Source of the DNA: Paracoccaceae bacterium
GTDB taxonomy: Bacteria > Pseudomonadota > Alphaproteobacteria > Rhodobacterales > Rhodobacteraceae
Length of the DNA: 5,282 bases
Assembly (NCBI GenBank): GCA_018222665.1
Contig: JAAEZW010000161.1
Coordinates: forward strand, 1 to 5,282
Direction: 5' to 3'
Position 1 is the stretch's first letter, and every line of letters starts with the position of its first letter. A program made the translations under genes and the position numbers. The notes beneath the pieces were generated by a model. That model searched no databases. It worked only from the letters and a program-made list of their open reading frames with translations, and was not told the DNA's origin. Shown one piece after another: positions 1 through 5,282 of the stretch.

Positions 1-6
1 TTTCTA

Positions 7-32
7 TGTTTGATCAAGGTACTGATTAAACA
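7..32. promoter_or_regulatory. Inverted repeat upstream of the MarR gene, candidate autoregulatory operator
   Basis: The left arm TGTTTGATCA (7-16) and right arm TGATTAAACA (23-32) are reverse complements at 9 of 10 positions, with a 6-nt spacer. The repeat ends where the ribosome-binding site of the MarR gene begins. A weak -10-like hexamer, TATGTT, lies at 5-10 and overlaps the left arm; any -35 element would fall outside the window. MarR dimers typically bind palindromes that overlap their own promoter, so autorepression is the natural inference. The repeat is seen directly, but its function is not shown. Confidence 0.5.
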
Positions 33-36
33 AGGG
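32..36 (+). promoter_or_regulatory. Ribosome-binding site that decides the MarR start
   Basis: AAGGG lies 6 nt before the ATG at 43. The reading frame also has an upstream TTG at 10, but that codon sits inside the inverted repeat with no visible Shine-Dalgarno sequence before it. The ATG at 43 is therefore preferred. Confidence 0.7.
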
Positions 37-42
37 TTCAAC

Positions 43-498
43 ATGAACGCCAGAATGCAAATTTCGATGGCCATGCAACTCTCAAGTGAACTGGGGTGCA
101 TGACGCAAAGTTATAATACACGCTTGGCGCAATTGCTTCGTTCACATGACGTGACCTATCCGCAATATGCGGTTTTGGATCACATTATGCGCAATGGGTC
201 CATGGCAGAAACCATCAGTCAAATTTCCGACACGATCGAGGTTTTACAACCTTCGGTTACCAGAATCATCAGAAAATTTTCAGATCGTGGATTGCTGCAG
301 GTTTCAGGCACCGAAAAAGATCGTCGTCAAAAACGCGTTTCAATGACAGCAGAGGGCGCTGCATTGATTGGCAAATTGCAGGCGGCCTTGATGCCAGACG
401 TGCTAGAGTGTTTTTACGATTGGCCAGAAGAAAAATTAGATACCTTTGCAAATCAAATTCGCATCTTCCGCACGTGGCTTGAGGAAAATCGCGTCTGA
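43..498 (+). CDS. MarR-family winged helix-turn-helix transcriptional regulator
   Basis: This 151-residue protein is the usual size for a MarR dimer-forming repressor that binds DNA in the cytoplasm and responds to a small ligand or oxidant. The winged helix lies at about residues 38-110. Residues 58-82 resemble the helix-turn-helix (TISQISDTIEVLQPSVTRII), and the wing carries the characteristic D93-R94-R95 followed by VSMTAEG. Flanking helices at about 7-35 and 112-147 would form the dimer interface. VTYPQYAVL (37-45) recalls the OhrR/MgrA-type subgroup. There are two cysteines, C19 and C123, but C19 does not clearly align with the sensing cysteine of OhrR. The gene converges on rnj with 2 nt between stop codons. 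By hand count it is AT-richer (about 46% GC over 61-480) than sampled lines of the opposite operon. Family assignment is firm; ligand and targets are unknown. Confidence 0.9.
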   Translation: MNARMQISMAMQLSSELGCMTQSYNTRLAQLLRSHDVTYPQYAVLDHIMRNGSMAETISQISDTIEVLQPSVTRIIRKFSDRGLLQVSGTEKDRRQKRVSMTAEGAALIGKLQAALMPDVLECFYDWPEEKLDTFANQIRIFRTWLEENRV

Positions 499-515
499 AG
501 TTACATCAGGCGCGA
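481..515 (-). terminator. Candidate rho-independent terminator of the nuo-birA-coaX-rnj unit
   Basis: Arms at 515-506 and 498-489 form a 10-bp stem around a 7-nt loop (505-499). Read on the minus strand, the stem is followed at once by UUUUCCUC (488-481). The minus-strand stem has one A-C mismatch (positions 510/494). On the plus strand the same pair is a G-U wobble, but no U-run follows, so the element favours the minus-strand operon. The loop contains the TAA stop of rnj, and one arm contains the TGA stop of the MarR gene. The U-run is short, so termination may be partial. Confidence 0.6.
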
Positions 516-2165
516 AATCACAATCGACACTTCTGGCTTCTTACCAATCTCAGTTTGACAGGTTTGACGCGCGATGCGTTTGATCGCCTCTTCCAACTTA
601 TCATCATTGGTGATGGTTTTATGATCTGCACGTCCGATAAATTGGCTTAGGTCCTCTTCCAGCGCATCGACAAGGGGTGCATTGGACGATCCCATTTCTG
701 GCAATCCGCGCACTTCACACCACGGTTCACCGATCATCTCATCCTCTTCGTCTAGGATCACGGTCACAATCACATGACCATAAAGCGCCATGCGCAAACG
801 ATCACGGATCACCCCATCCAGCGCACCAATTTGGGTTGATCCGTCCAAATACATGCGTCCTGTTTCAACGTATTCCGTCACCTTTGGACGATTACCAGAC
901 AGGTCCAGCATCATTCCGTTCACACAAATCAGGGACGCATAGCCCGCGTTTTCCGCAATCTTGGCATGTTCGCGCAAATGACGGTGTTCACCGTGCATCG
1001 GGATCACCATCTGCGGTTCAATGATTTTATGCATTTCCATCAGATCAGGGCGGTTTGCATGCCCTGACACGTGGTATTCGCCCATGCGGTCGGTGACCAC
1101 ATCAACACCTTGTTCCGAAAACTGGTTCATGATGCGAATAACATCGCGTTCGTTTCCGGGAATGGTTGAGGAAGAGAACAGCACCATGTCTCCCTCTTTC
1201 AGGGAAATGCCCTGAAACTTACCATTGGCCAATTGCGCCGTTGCTGCGCGGCGTTCCCCCTGACTGCCCGTGCAGAGCAGCATCAAATTTTGACGTGGGA
1301 TTTCCTTTGCCTCATCCGAACTGACCACGGATGGAAAATCGTCCAAGACACCTGTTTCCAGCGCGGCTTGCACCATTTTGCGCATGGCCCGCCCCATCAA
1401 ACAGATGGATCGCCCTGAACTGGTCGCGGCCTCGGCCAAGGTGCGCAGACGCGCTACGTTGCTGGCGAATGTGGTCGCAACAACCATTGCAGGCGCATCC
1501 GCAATCAATTCGGCAATGGAGACTTTTAACGTGGCCTCAGAACGACCGGGATGCATAGAAAACACATTCGTGCTGTCACACACCAATGCCTTGATCCCGT
1601 TTTTGGCGATATCCCTAAACATCTCTCGGTCAAAGGGCTCACCAACACCCGGATCCGTGTCGATTTTAAAATCACCCGAATGCAAAACGCGCCCATCAGG
1701 CGTATCAATGACCAAAGCACTGCTTTCAGGAATTGAATGCGATATCGGGGCAAACCCCACCTTAAACGGGCCGACATCCACCGTTTCAGGCCATTTCATC
1801 ACGGTTTTCACGTTGCGGGGGCTGTGACCATGATCCTCCATCTTCATCCGTGCCAAATGCGCGGTAAAGGGGCGTGCAAATACGGGTGCCCCCAATTCAG
1901 ACCATAAATGCCCCACGGCGCCCACGTGATCTTCGTGCGCGTGGGTGATAAAGATTGCCTCAATCTGATTGCGGCGTTCCTTTAGCCACGTGATATCAGG
2001 AAAAATCAGATCCACACCAGGGGTGCTGTCCATATCGGGAAAGGTCACGCCCAAATCAACAACGATCAATCTTTCTTTGCCTGGTGCGCCATATCCATAG
2101 ACATAGGCATTCATGCCAATTTCACCTGCACCGCCCAAGGGCATATAGATTAATCTATCGCTCAT
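501..2165 (-). CDS. rnj: Ribonuclease J
   Basis: RNase J is a cytoplasmic metallo-beta-lactamase/beta-CASP nuclease with 5'-3' exonuclease and endonuclease activity. In alphaproteobacteria it works beside RNase E in mRNA decay and rRNA 5'-end maturation. The 554-residue length is normal. Metal ligands are all present: HAHEDH at 75-80 (H75, H77, D79, H80), H143, D165 in SGDFKID, and H391 in MHGEH. The N-terminal beta-lactamase half (about 1-200) includes VVDLG at 36-39. The beta-CASP domain (about 200-355) begins after CDSTN (196-200). SGHANR (367-372) is the motif that helps hold the RNA 5' end. A C-terminal domain follows from about 460. The ATG at 2165 lies 8 nt after the coaX stop, with AGGAA (2181-2177) 11 nt upstream, inside the last coaX codons. 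It is last in the operon, and the terminator hairpin covers its stop codon. I see no damage or missing motif. Confidence 0.97.
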   Translation of the reverse strand: MSDRLIYMPLGGAGEIGMNAYVYGYGAPGKERLIVVDLGVTFPDMDSTPGVDLIFPDITWLKERRNQIEAIFITHAHEDHVGAVGHLWSELGAPVFARPFTAHLARMKMEDHGHSPRNVKTVMKWPETVDVGPFKVGFAPISHSIPESSALVIDTPDGRVLHSGDFKIDTDPGVGEPFDREMFRDIAKNGIKALVCDSTNVFSMHPGRSEATLKVSIAELIADAPAMVVATTFASNVARLRTLAEAATSSGRSICLMGRAMRKMVQAALETGVLDDFPSVVSSDEAKEIPRQNLMLLCTGSQGERRAATAQLANGKFQGISLKEGDMVLFSSSTIPGNERDVIRIMNQFSEQGVDVVTDRMGEYHVSGHANRPDLMEMHKIIEPQMVIPMHGEHRHLREHAKIAENAGYASLICVNGMMLDLSGNRPKVTEYVETGRMYLDGSTQIGALDGVIRDRLRMALYGHVIVTVILDEEDEMIGEPWCEVRGLPEMGSSNAPLVDALEEDLSQFIGRADHKTITNDDKLEEAIKRIARQTCQTEIGKKPEVSIVISRLM

Positions 2166-2173
2166 TTGTGTTT

Positions 2174-2941
2174 TTATTCCTGATTATGATCGTGAATGAG
2201 GCGTAGACCATGCATGGTCAAATCATCCTCGAATGCGTCAAATAGTTTTTCTGCGCCCTGAAACAATGGGGCAAGGCCACCTGTTGAGATAACCTTCATC
2301 TCTTTTCCATGTTCTGCGCGGATACGTGCGCAAATCTCTTTGATCAATCCCACGTATCCCCAAAACACGCCTGATTGCATGCAGACGACTGTGTTGGTGC
2401 CAATCACGACCTGTGGTTTGGCAATGTCCACATGCGGCAGGGCTGCGGCCTGTTGGTGCAGCGCCTGAAGCGAAAGGTTCACACCGGGGGCAATCACACC
2501 GCCAATATAGGCCCCATCTGCATCCACAACGTCAAAGGTGGTGGCCGTGCCAAAATCAACAATGATCAGATTACCACCGAACAGATCGTGACCTGCCACT
2601 GTGTTTACCAAACGGTCTGGTCCCACGCTGGTGCCCGCGTCAACGCGCACGTCGATTGGAAGGTGACAGTCGGGTTTCCCCACAACCAAGGGGCGGGTGT
2701 TGAAATAACGATCCGCCAAAACGCGTAAGTTGAATACAACACGTGGAACGGTTGATGAGATGATCACATCCTTAATATCGGCCTTTACACCTTGCAAATT
2801 CATCAAAGAGCTGAGCCAGACAAAATATTGATCTGCGGTGCGCTGATGTTCCGTTGCCGTGCGCCACGTCGCAATAAAGGCCGTGCCGTCCCAGATCGAA
2901 AAAACCGTGTTCGTGTTCCCGCAGTCAATGGTCAATAACAT
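2174..2941 (-). CDS. coaX: Type III pantothenate kinase
   Basis: The enzyme phosphorylates pantothenate with ATP, the first committed step of coenzyme A synthesis. The type III family belongs to the ASKHA kinase fold, is not feedback-inhibited by CoA, and usually needs a monovalent cation. The 255-residue protein has the family motifs in order: phosphate-binding DCGNTNT at 6-12, GPDR at 107-110 with the catalytic aspartate D109, DFGTATTFD at 129-137, GGVIAPG at 147-153, and the second nucleotide-binding segment STGG at 219-222. Length and motif spacing look complete. The ATG at 2941 has a strong ribosome-binding site, AGAGGA (2954-2949), 7 nt upstream and overlapping the TAG stop of birA, so translation is probably coupled. 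The end of the gene carries the ribosome-binding site of rnj. Confidence 0.96.
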   Translation of the reverse strand: MLLTIDCGNTNTVFSIWDGTAFIATWRTATEHQRTADQYFVWLSSLMNLQGVKADIKDVIISSTVPRVVFNLRVLADRYFNTRPLVVGKPDCHLPIDVRVDAGTSVGPDRLVNTVAGHDLFGGNLIIVDFGTATTFDVVDADGAYIGGVIAPGVNLSLQALHQQAAALPHVDIAKPQVVIGTNTVVCMQSGVFWGYVGLIKEICARIRAEHGKEMKVISTGGLAPLFQGAEKLFDAFEDDLTMHGLRLIHDHNQE

Positions 2942-2948
2942 TGTAGCA

Positions 2949-2954
2949 TCCTCT
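2949..2954 (-). promoter_or_regulatory. coaX ribosome-binding site overlapping the birA stop codon
   Basis: AGAGGA on the minus strand lies 7 nt before the coaX ATG and shares its first two bases with the TAG stop of birA (2955-2953). A ribosome finishing birA is thus already at the coaX initiation site, which points to coupled translation. Confidence 0.7.
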
Positions 2955-3705
2955 AAAAGTAGATGTCGGCAGCCGCAATTGCGCGACGGCCGTCAGTTGT
3001 ATCCAATATCAGATGTCCTGACTGATCAACACTGTCAAATCGCCCCATGTATTCATCACGCTGTGTACGCGCCGTGATCATCTGCCCGATATTGGCGGCA
3101 CGCTCTAACCATGCGGTGCGGATCGGGTCGAACCCATAGGCGTTGAATTGCGCTTCTCTGATAGCAAAGGCGGATGCAAGGGTTGTCAAAAATGCCTCGG
3201 GTGAAATCACCTGCCCCGTTAGGCCGTAAATTGAGGCAGGGGGCAGCGCGCGATTTTCCAAATTCGATGCCTCGGGCGCATTTTTCAAATTGACCCCAAC
3301 ACCAATGGCCAGCGCCATTTGCCCTGCCGAAAGCGCGACTGTTTCCAATAAAATGCCCGCGACCTTTGCCCCATTTAACAGGGCATCATTGGGCCATTTC
3401 AATTGGCAGGTGACCTGATGGGGAAACAGTGTTTCAAAACTGTCAGCAAGGGCCAGCGACATCACAAAGGAACGCAGCGCAAATGAATGCGGATCGCCCT
3501 GCGGAAATAACAGCAGCGTTCCTGCAAAATTCCCCTCTGGGTCCATCCATGCGCGCCCGCGACGCCCACGCCCCTGCGTTTGTCTAAGCCCCAGAATCCA
3601 AGTCGGTCCGCTTACCGTTTTGGCAATGCGAACCGCCTCTGCATTTGTGCTATCGACCGACGCAAGAATGCGTCGATCGTATCCTATTGGAAAATTATTG
3701 GACAA
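2953..3705 (-). CDS. birA: Biotin--[biotin carboxyl carrier protein] ligase, group I (no DNA-binding domain)
   Basis: The enzyme activates biotin as biotinyl-AMP and transfers it to a lysine of acyl-CoA carboxylase or pyruvate carboxylase carrier domains. The 250-residue protein has the catalytic motifs: DSTN at 18-21, [10 protein letters not shown] at 44-53 (adenylate-binding loop), KWPND at 103-107, KVAGILLE at 114-121 with K114, and GVGVNL at 135-140. A small C-terminal domain covers about 205-250. There is no N-terminal helix-turn-helix, so unlike the E. coli protein it should not repress biotin genes. The start is TTG at 3705, the only start codon in frame between an upstream stop (3738-3736) and the first conserved residues. 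It gives an N-terminus ([14 protein letters not shown]) of the length expected for the family. It overlaps the end of nuoN by 11 nt and has no clear Shine-Dalgarno sequence, so initiation probably depends on ribosomes ending nuoN. Confidence 0.95.
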   Translation of the reverse strand: MSNNFPIGYDRRILASVDSTNAEAVRIAKTVSGPTWILGLRQTQGRGRRGRAWMDPEGNFAGTLLLFPQGDPHSFALRSFVMSLALADSFETLFPHQVTCQLKWPNDALLNGAKVAGILLETVALSAGQMALAIGVGVNLKNAPEASNLENRALPPASIYGLTGQVISPEAFLTTLASAFAIREAQFNAYGFDPIRTAWLERAANIGQMITARTQRDEYMGRFDSVDQSGHLILDTTDGRRAIAAADIYF

Positions 3706-5134
3706 GCGCTGCTGCTGCCGCGATTGCCGCGCCTTTTAGACCAAAGAAGTTCACGATGCCCACAACGGTTGCAATCGCAGACACGGAAACAAAGGCCGTC
3801 AGCATCGGTGTTGAATAATCATCCAACGCCTCATCCTGTTCGGATCCAAACCACATCAGATAGATGATGCGCAGGTAATAATAGGCACCGATCACCGATG
3901 CGATCACACCCGCAATCGCCAACCAAAGAAGCCCTGCACCATATGCTGCTTGCAAGACATAAAGTTTACCAAAGAAACCGATTGTGCCCGGAATACCGGC
4001 CAAAGACACCATCAACACCATCACGGCCAATGCCTTGCCCGGTTTGGTTTTTGCCAAAAGGTTCAGGGATTGGATATCTGTCACAGGTTGGCCGTCTTTT
4101 TCCATGGTCATGATAAAGGCAAATGTCCCGATGTTCATAATCACGTAGAACGTCATGTACATCAACATCGCCTCAACACCATAGGCGGTCCCTGCGGCAA
4201 GCCCCATCAGGGCGTACCCCATATGCGCGATTGAGGAATAGGCCATCAGACGTTTGATGTTTGTCTGACCAATCGCTGCAACGGCACCAAGGAACATGGA
4301 CAGCAAGGAAATCAAAACAATAACCTGTTGCCAATCCGCCTTGGCATTGCCAAATGCATCGTGCATCACACGCGCGAATAGGGCCATCGCCGCAACCTTG
4401 GGCGCGGTGGCGAAAAACGCGATGACGGGTGTTGGCGATCCTTCGTAAACGTCTGGTGTCCACATATGGAACGGAACCGCTGACACCTTGAACGCAAGGC
4501 CCGCGATGACCAGAACCAAACCGATCATCAAGCCGATTGATCCACCGTGGCCAGCCGCCTGAATGATCGTGGCGAAATCTGTGCTGCCTGTATAGCCGTA
4601 AACCAGTGATGCACCGTAAAGAAGCAGACCAGACGACAACGCGCCAAGGACAAAGTACTTCATCCCCGCCTCAGTCGATTTCACACTGTCCCGACGGAAC
4701 GAGGCCACCACATAAAGCGATAGCGATTGCAGCTCTAGCCCCATGTAAAGGGACATCAAGTTGCCTGATGACACCATCATCATCATTCCCACGACCGCCA
4801 AAACGATCAGGATTGGGTATTCAAATTTCATTAGGTCCCGACGGCGCATATAATCCACGCTCATCACCAGAACGGCTGCCGCAGACAGCAAGATGATCAC
4901 CTTGGCAAAGCGGGCGAAACCATCATCAATGAACATGCCGTTGAACGCTGTTTGCGCTGATGCACTATCGGAGGAAATCCAAAACGCAACGATTAAGAAT
5001 AGGATGGATGTTAACCAACACAGTGTTGTCGCCAGTTCATCCTTGGCCGCGTAAACCGCACCTACCAGCGCAAGCATCGCATAGACCGAAAGGATAATTT
5101 CGGGCAGGATGATGTTAAGATCGGAAATGATCAT
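3695..5134 (-). CDS. nuoN: NADH-quinone oxidoreductase subunit N (complex I)
   Basis: NuoN is one of the three antiporter-like, proton-pumping subunits in the inner-membrane arm of complex I, next to NuoM. The 479-residue protein is almost entirely hydrophobic and is expected to have about 14 transmembrane helices, with the proton-antiporter domain at about 120-420. Residues of the proton channel are visible: E134 in [12 protein letters not shown]216 in [12 protein letters not shown]246 in [10 protein letters not shown]294 in [15 protein letters not shown], and K390 in GFFGK. The segment [20 protein letters not shown] is diagnostic of the family. The ATG at 5134 is 13 nt after the nuoM stop. 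The likely ribosome-binding site, AGGAG (5149-5145), lies 10 nt upstream and overlaps that stop. A second purine run, AAGGA (5140-5136), is too close to the ATG. The last codons form an alanine-rich tail ([11 protein letters not shown]), with the birA start inside. Confidence 0.98.
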   Translation of the reverse strand: MIISDLNIILPEIILSVYAMLALVGAVYAAKDELATTLCWLTSILFLIVAFWISSDSASAQTAFNGMFIDDGFARFAKVIILLSAAAVLVMSVDYMRRRDLMKFEYPILIVLAVVGMMMMVSSGNLMSLYMGLELQSLSLYVVASFRRDSVKSTEAGMKYFVLGALSSGLLLYGASLVYGYTGSTDFATIIQAAGHGGSIGLMIGLVLVIAGLAFKVSAVPFHMWTPDVYEGSPTPVIAFFATAPKVAAMALFARVMHDAFGNAKADWQQVIVLISLLSMFLGAVAAIGQTNIKRLMAYSSIAHMGYALMGLAAGTAYGVEAMLMYMTFYVIMNIGTFAFIMTMEKDGQPVTDIQSLNLLAKTKPGKALAVMVLMVSLAGIPGTIGFFGKLYVLQAAYGAGLLWLAIAGVIASVIGAYYYLRIIYLMWFGSEQDEALDDYSTPMLTAFVSVSAIATVVGIVNFFGLKGAAIAAAAALVQ

Positions 5135-5144
5135 GTCCTTCTAG

Positions 5145-5150
5145 CTCCTA
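5145..5150 (-). promoter_or_regulatory. nuoN ribosome-binding site overlapping the nuoM stop codon
   Basis: TAGGAG on the minus strand contains the TAG stop of nuoM (5150-5148). Its AGGAG core lies 10 nt before the nuoN ATG. This again suggests coupled translation of neighbouring subunits made in equal amounts. Confidence 0.6.
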
Positions 5151-5282
5151 ATGCGCGTTTGCTGCGTCTGCGACTTGGCCAAGGCCCGCGTCAAGCAATG
5201 CAGCGTTGTAGTTTGAAACAAGGTTTTCGACCGCGGGCGCAATGACATCTAAGGCAAGTGCAGGATAAACACCCAACAACAG
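5148..5282 (-). CDS. nuoM: NADH-quinone oxidoreductase subunit M, C-terminal end only
   Basis: The minus strand is open from the window edge and encodes 44 residues, beginning LLLGVYPALALDVIAPAVEN and ending QVADAANAH, then stops at TAG. The GVYP motif followed by a short amphipathic tail is typical of the end of NuoM, after its last transmembrane helix. Position directly upstream of nuoN, with 13 nt between, is the standard complex I gene order (nuoL-nuoM-nuoN). The rest of the gene lies beyond the right edge, so nothing can be said of its channel residues. The gene name rests on context as much as on this short tail. Confidence 0.85.
   Translation of the reverse strand: MLLGVYPALALDVIAPAVENLVSNYNAALLDAGLGQVADAANAH

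Noticed and set aside
10..42. TTG at 10 as an upstream start that would add 11 residues to the MarR protein
   Set aside because: The codon lies within the inverted repeat and has no Shine-Dalgarno sequence before it, whereas the ATG at 43 has AAGGG at good spacing.
1378..1827. 149-codon open frame on the plus strand, antisense to rnj
   Set aside because: It lies wholly inside a clear, intact RNase J gene. It has no recognisable domain and no convincing ribosome-binding site. Long antisense frames are common over genes of this composition.
2942..2952. Possible promoter or separate leader for coaX between birA and coaX
   Set aside because: The gap is 11 nt and is taken up by the ribosome-binding site. 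No -10/-35 pair was recognised nearby.
3706..3720. Short GCA/CTG triplet repeat at the end of nuoN
   Set aside because: It has only three to four units and simply encodes the alanine tail of NuoN. It is too short to call a repeat element.
4173..4463. 96-codon minus-strand frame within nuoN
   Set aside because: It is in a different frame from NuoN on the same strand, has an arginine- and cysteine-rich composition with no domain, and is fully covered by the real gene.
5174..5183. Perfect 10-bp palindrome CTTGGCCAAG in the nuoM tail
   Set aside because: Several 10-bp palindromes are expected by chance in 5 kb. It lies in coding sequence with no supporting signal.

Overview
The window looks like the 3' end of an alphaproteobacterial respiratory complex I (nuo) operon, most likely from a Rhodobacterales (Roseobacter-type) organism of moderate GC. 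The order nuoM-nuoN-birA-coaX-rnj, the combination of a type III pantothenate kinase with RNase J, and the protein sequences all fit that group. The taxonomic call is inferred from gene order and sequence style; no search was run.

Layout. The minus strand, read from the right edge leftward, carries the last 44 codons of nuoM (5282-5148), then nuoN (5134-3695), birA (3705-2953), coaX (2941-2174) and rnj (2165-501). Junctions are very tight: 13 nt, an 11-nt overlap, 11 nt and 8 nt. At three of the four, the ribosome-binding site overlaps or adjoins the upstream stop codon. This is the signature of one polycistronic, translationally coupled unit. A hairpin followed by a short U-run, placed exactly over the rnj stop codon, is a good candidate for its transcription terminator. 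The plus strand holds one gene at the left edge, a MarR-family regulator (43-498). It converges on rnj with only 2 nt between the stop codons, and a 10+10 bp inverted repeat just upstream may be its own operator.

How the genes work together. NuoM and NuoN are proton-pumping membrane subunits of NADH:quinone oxidoreductase. BirA attaches biotin to carboxylases and CoaX performs the first step of CoA synthesis, so both supply acyl-CoA metabolism. RNase J matures and degrades RNA. Apart from the two Nuo subunits there is no obvious single pathway. The cluster is better seen as a conserved housekeeping operon tail. The MarR gene is separate, is AT-richer by hand count (about 46% GC against about 54% in sampled operon lines), and its target is not visible here.

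I see no evidence of a previously undescribed system, mobile element, CRISPR array or RNA gene. There is no gene-free stretch longer than 42 nt. The most useful new observations are the candidate MarR operator, the terminator built from the ends of two convergent genes, and the TTG start of birA inside nuoN.
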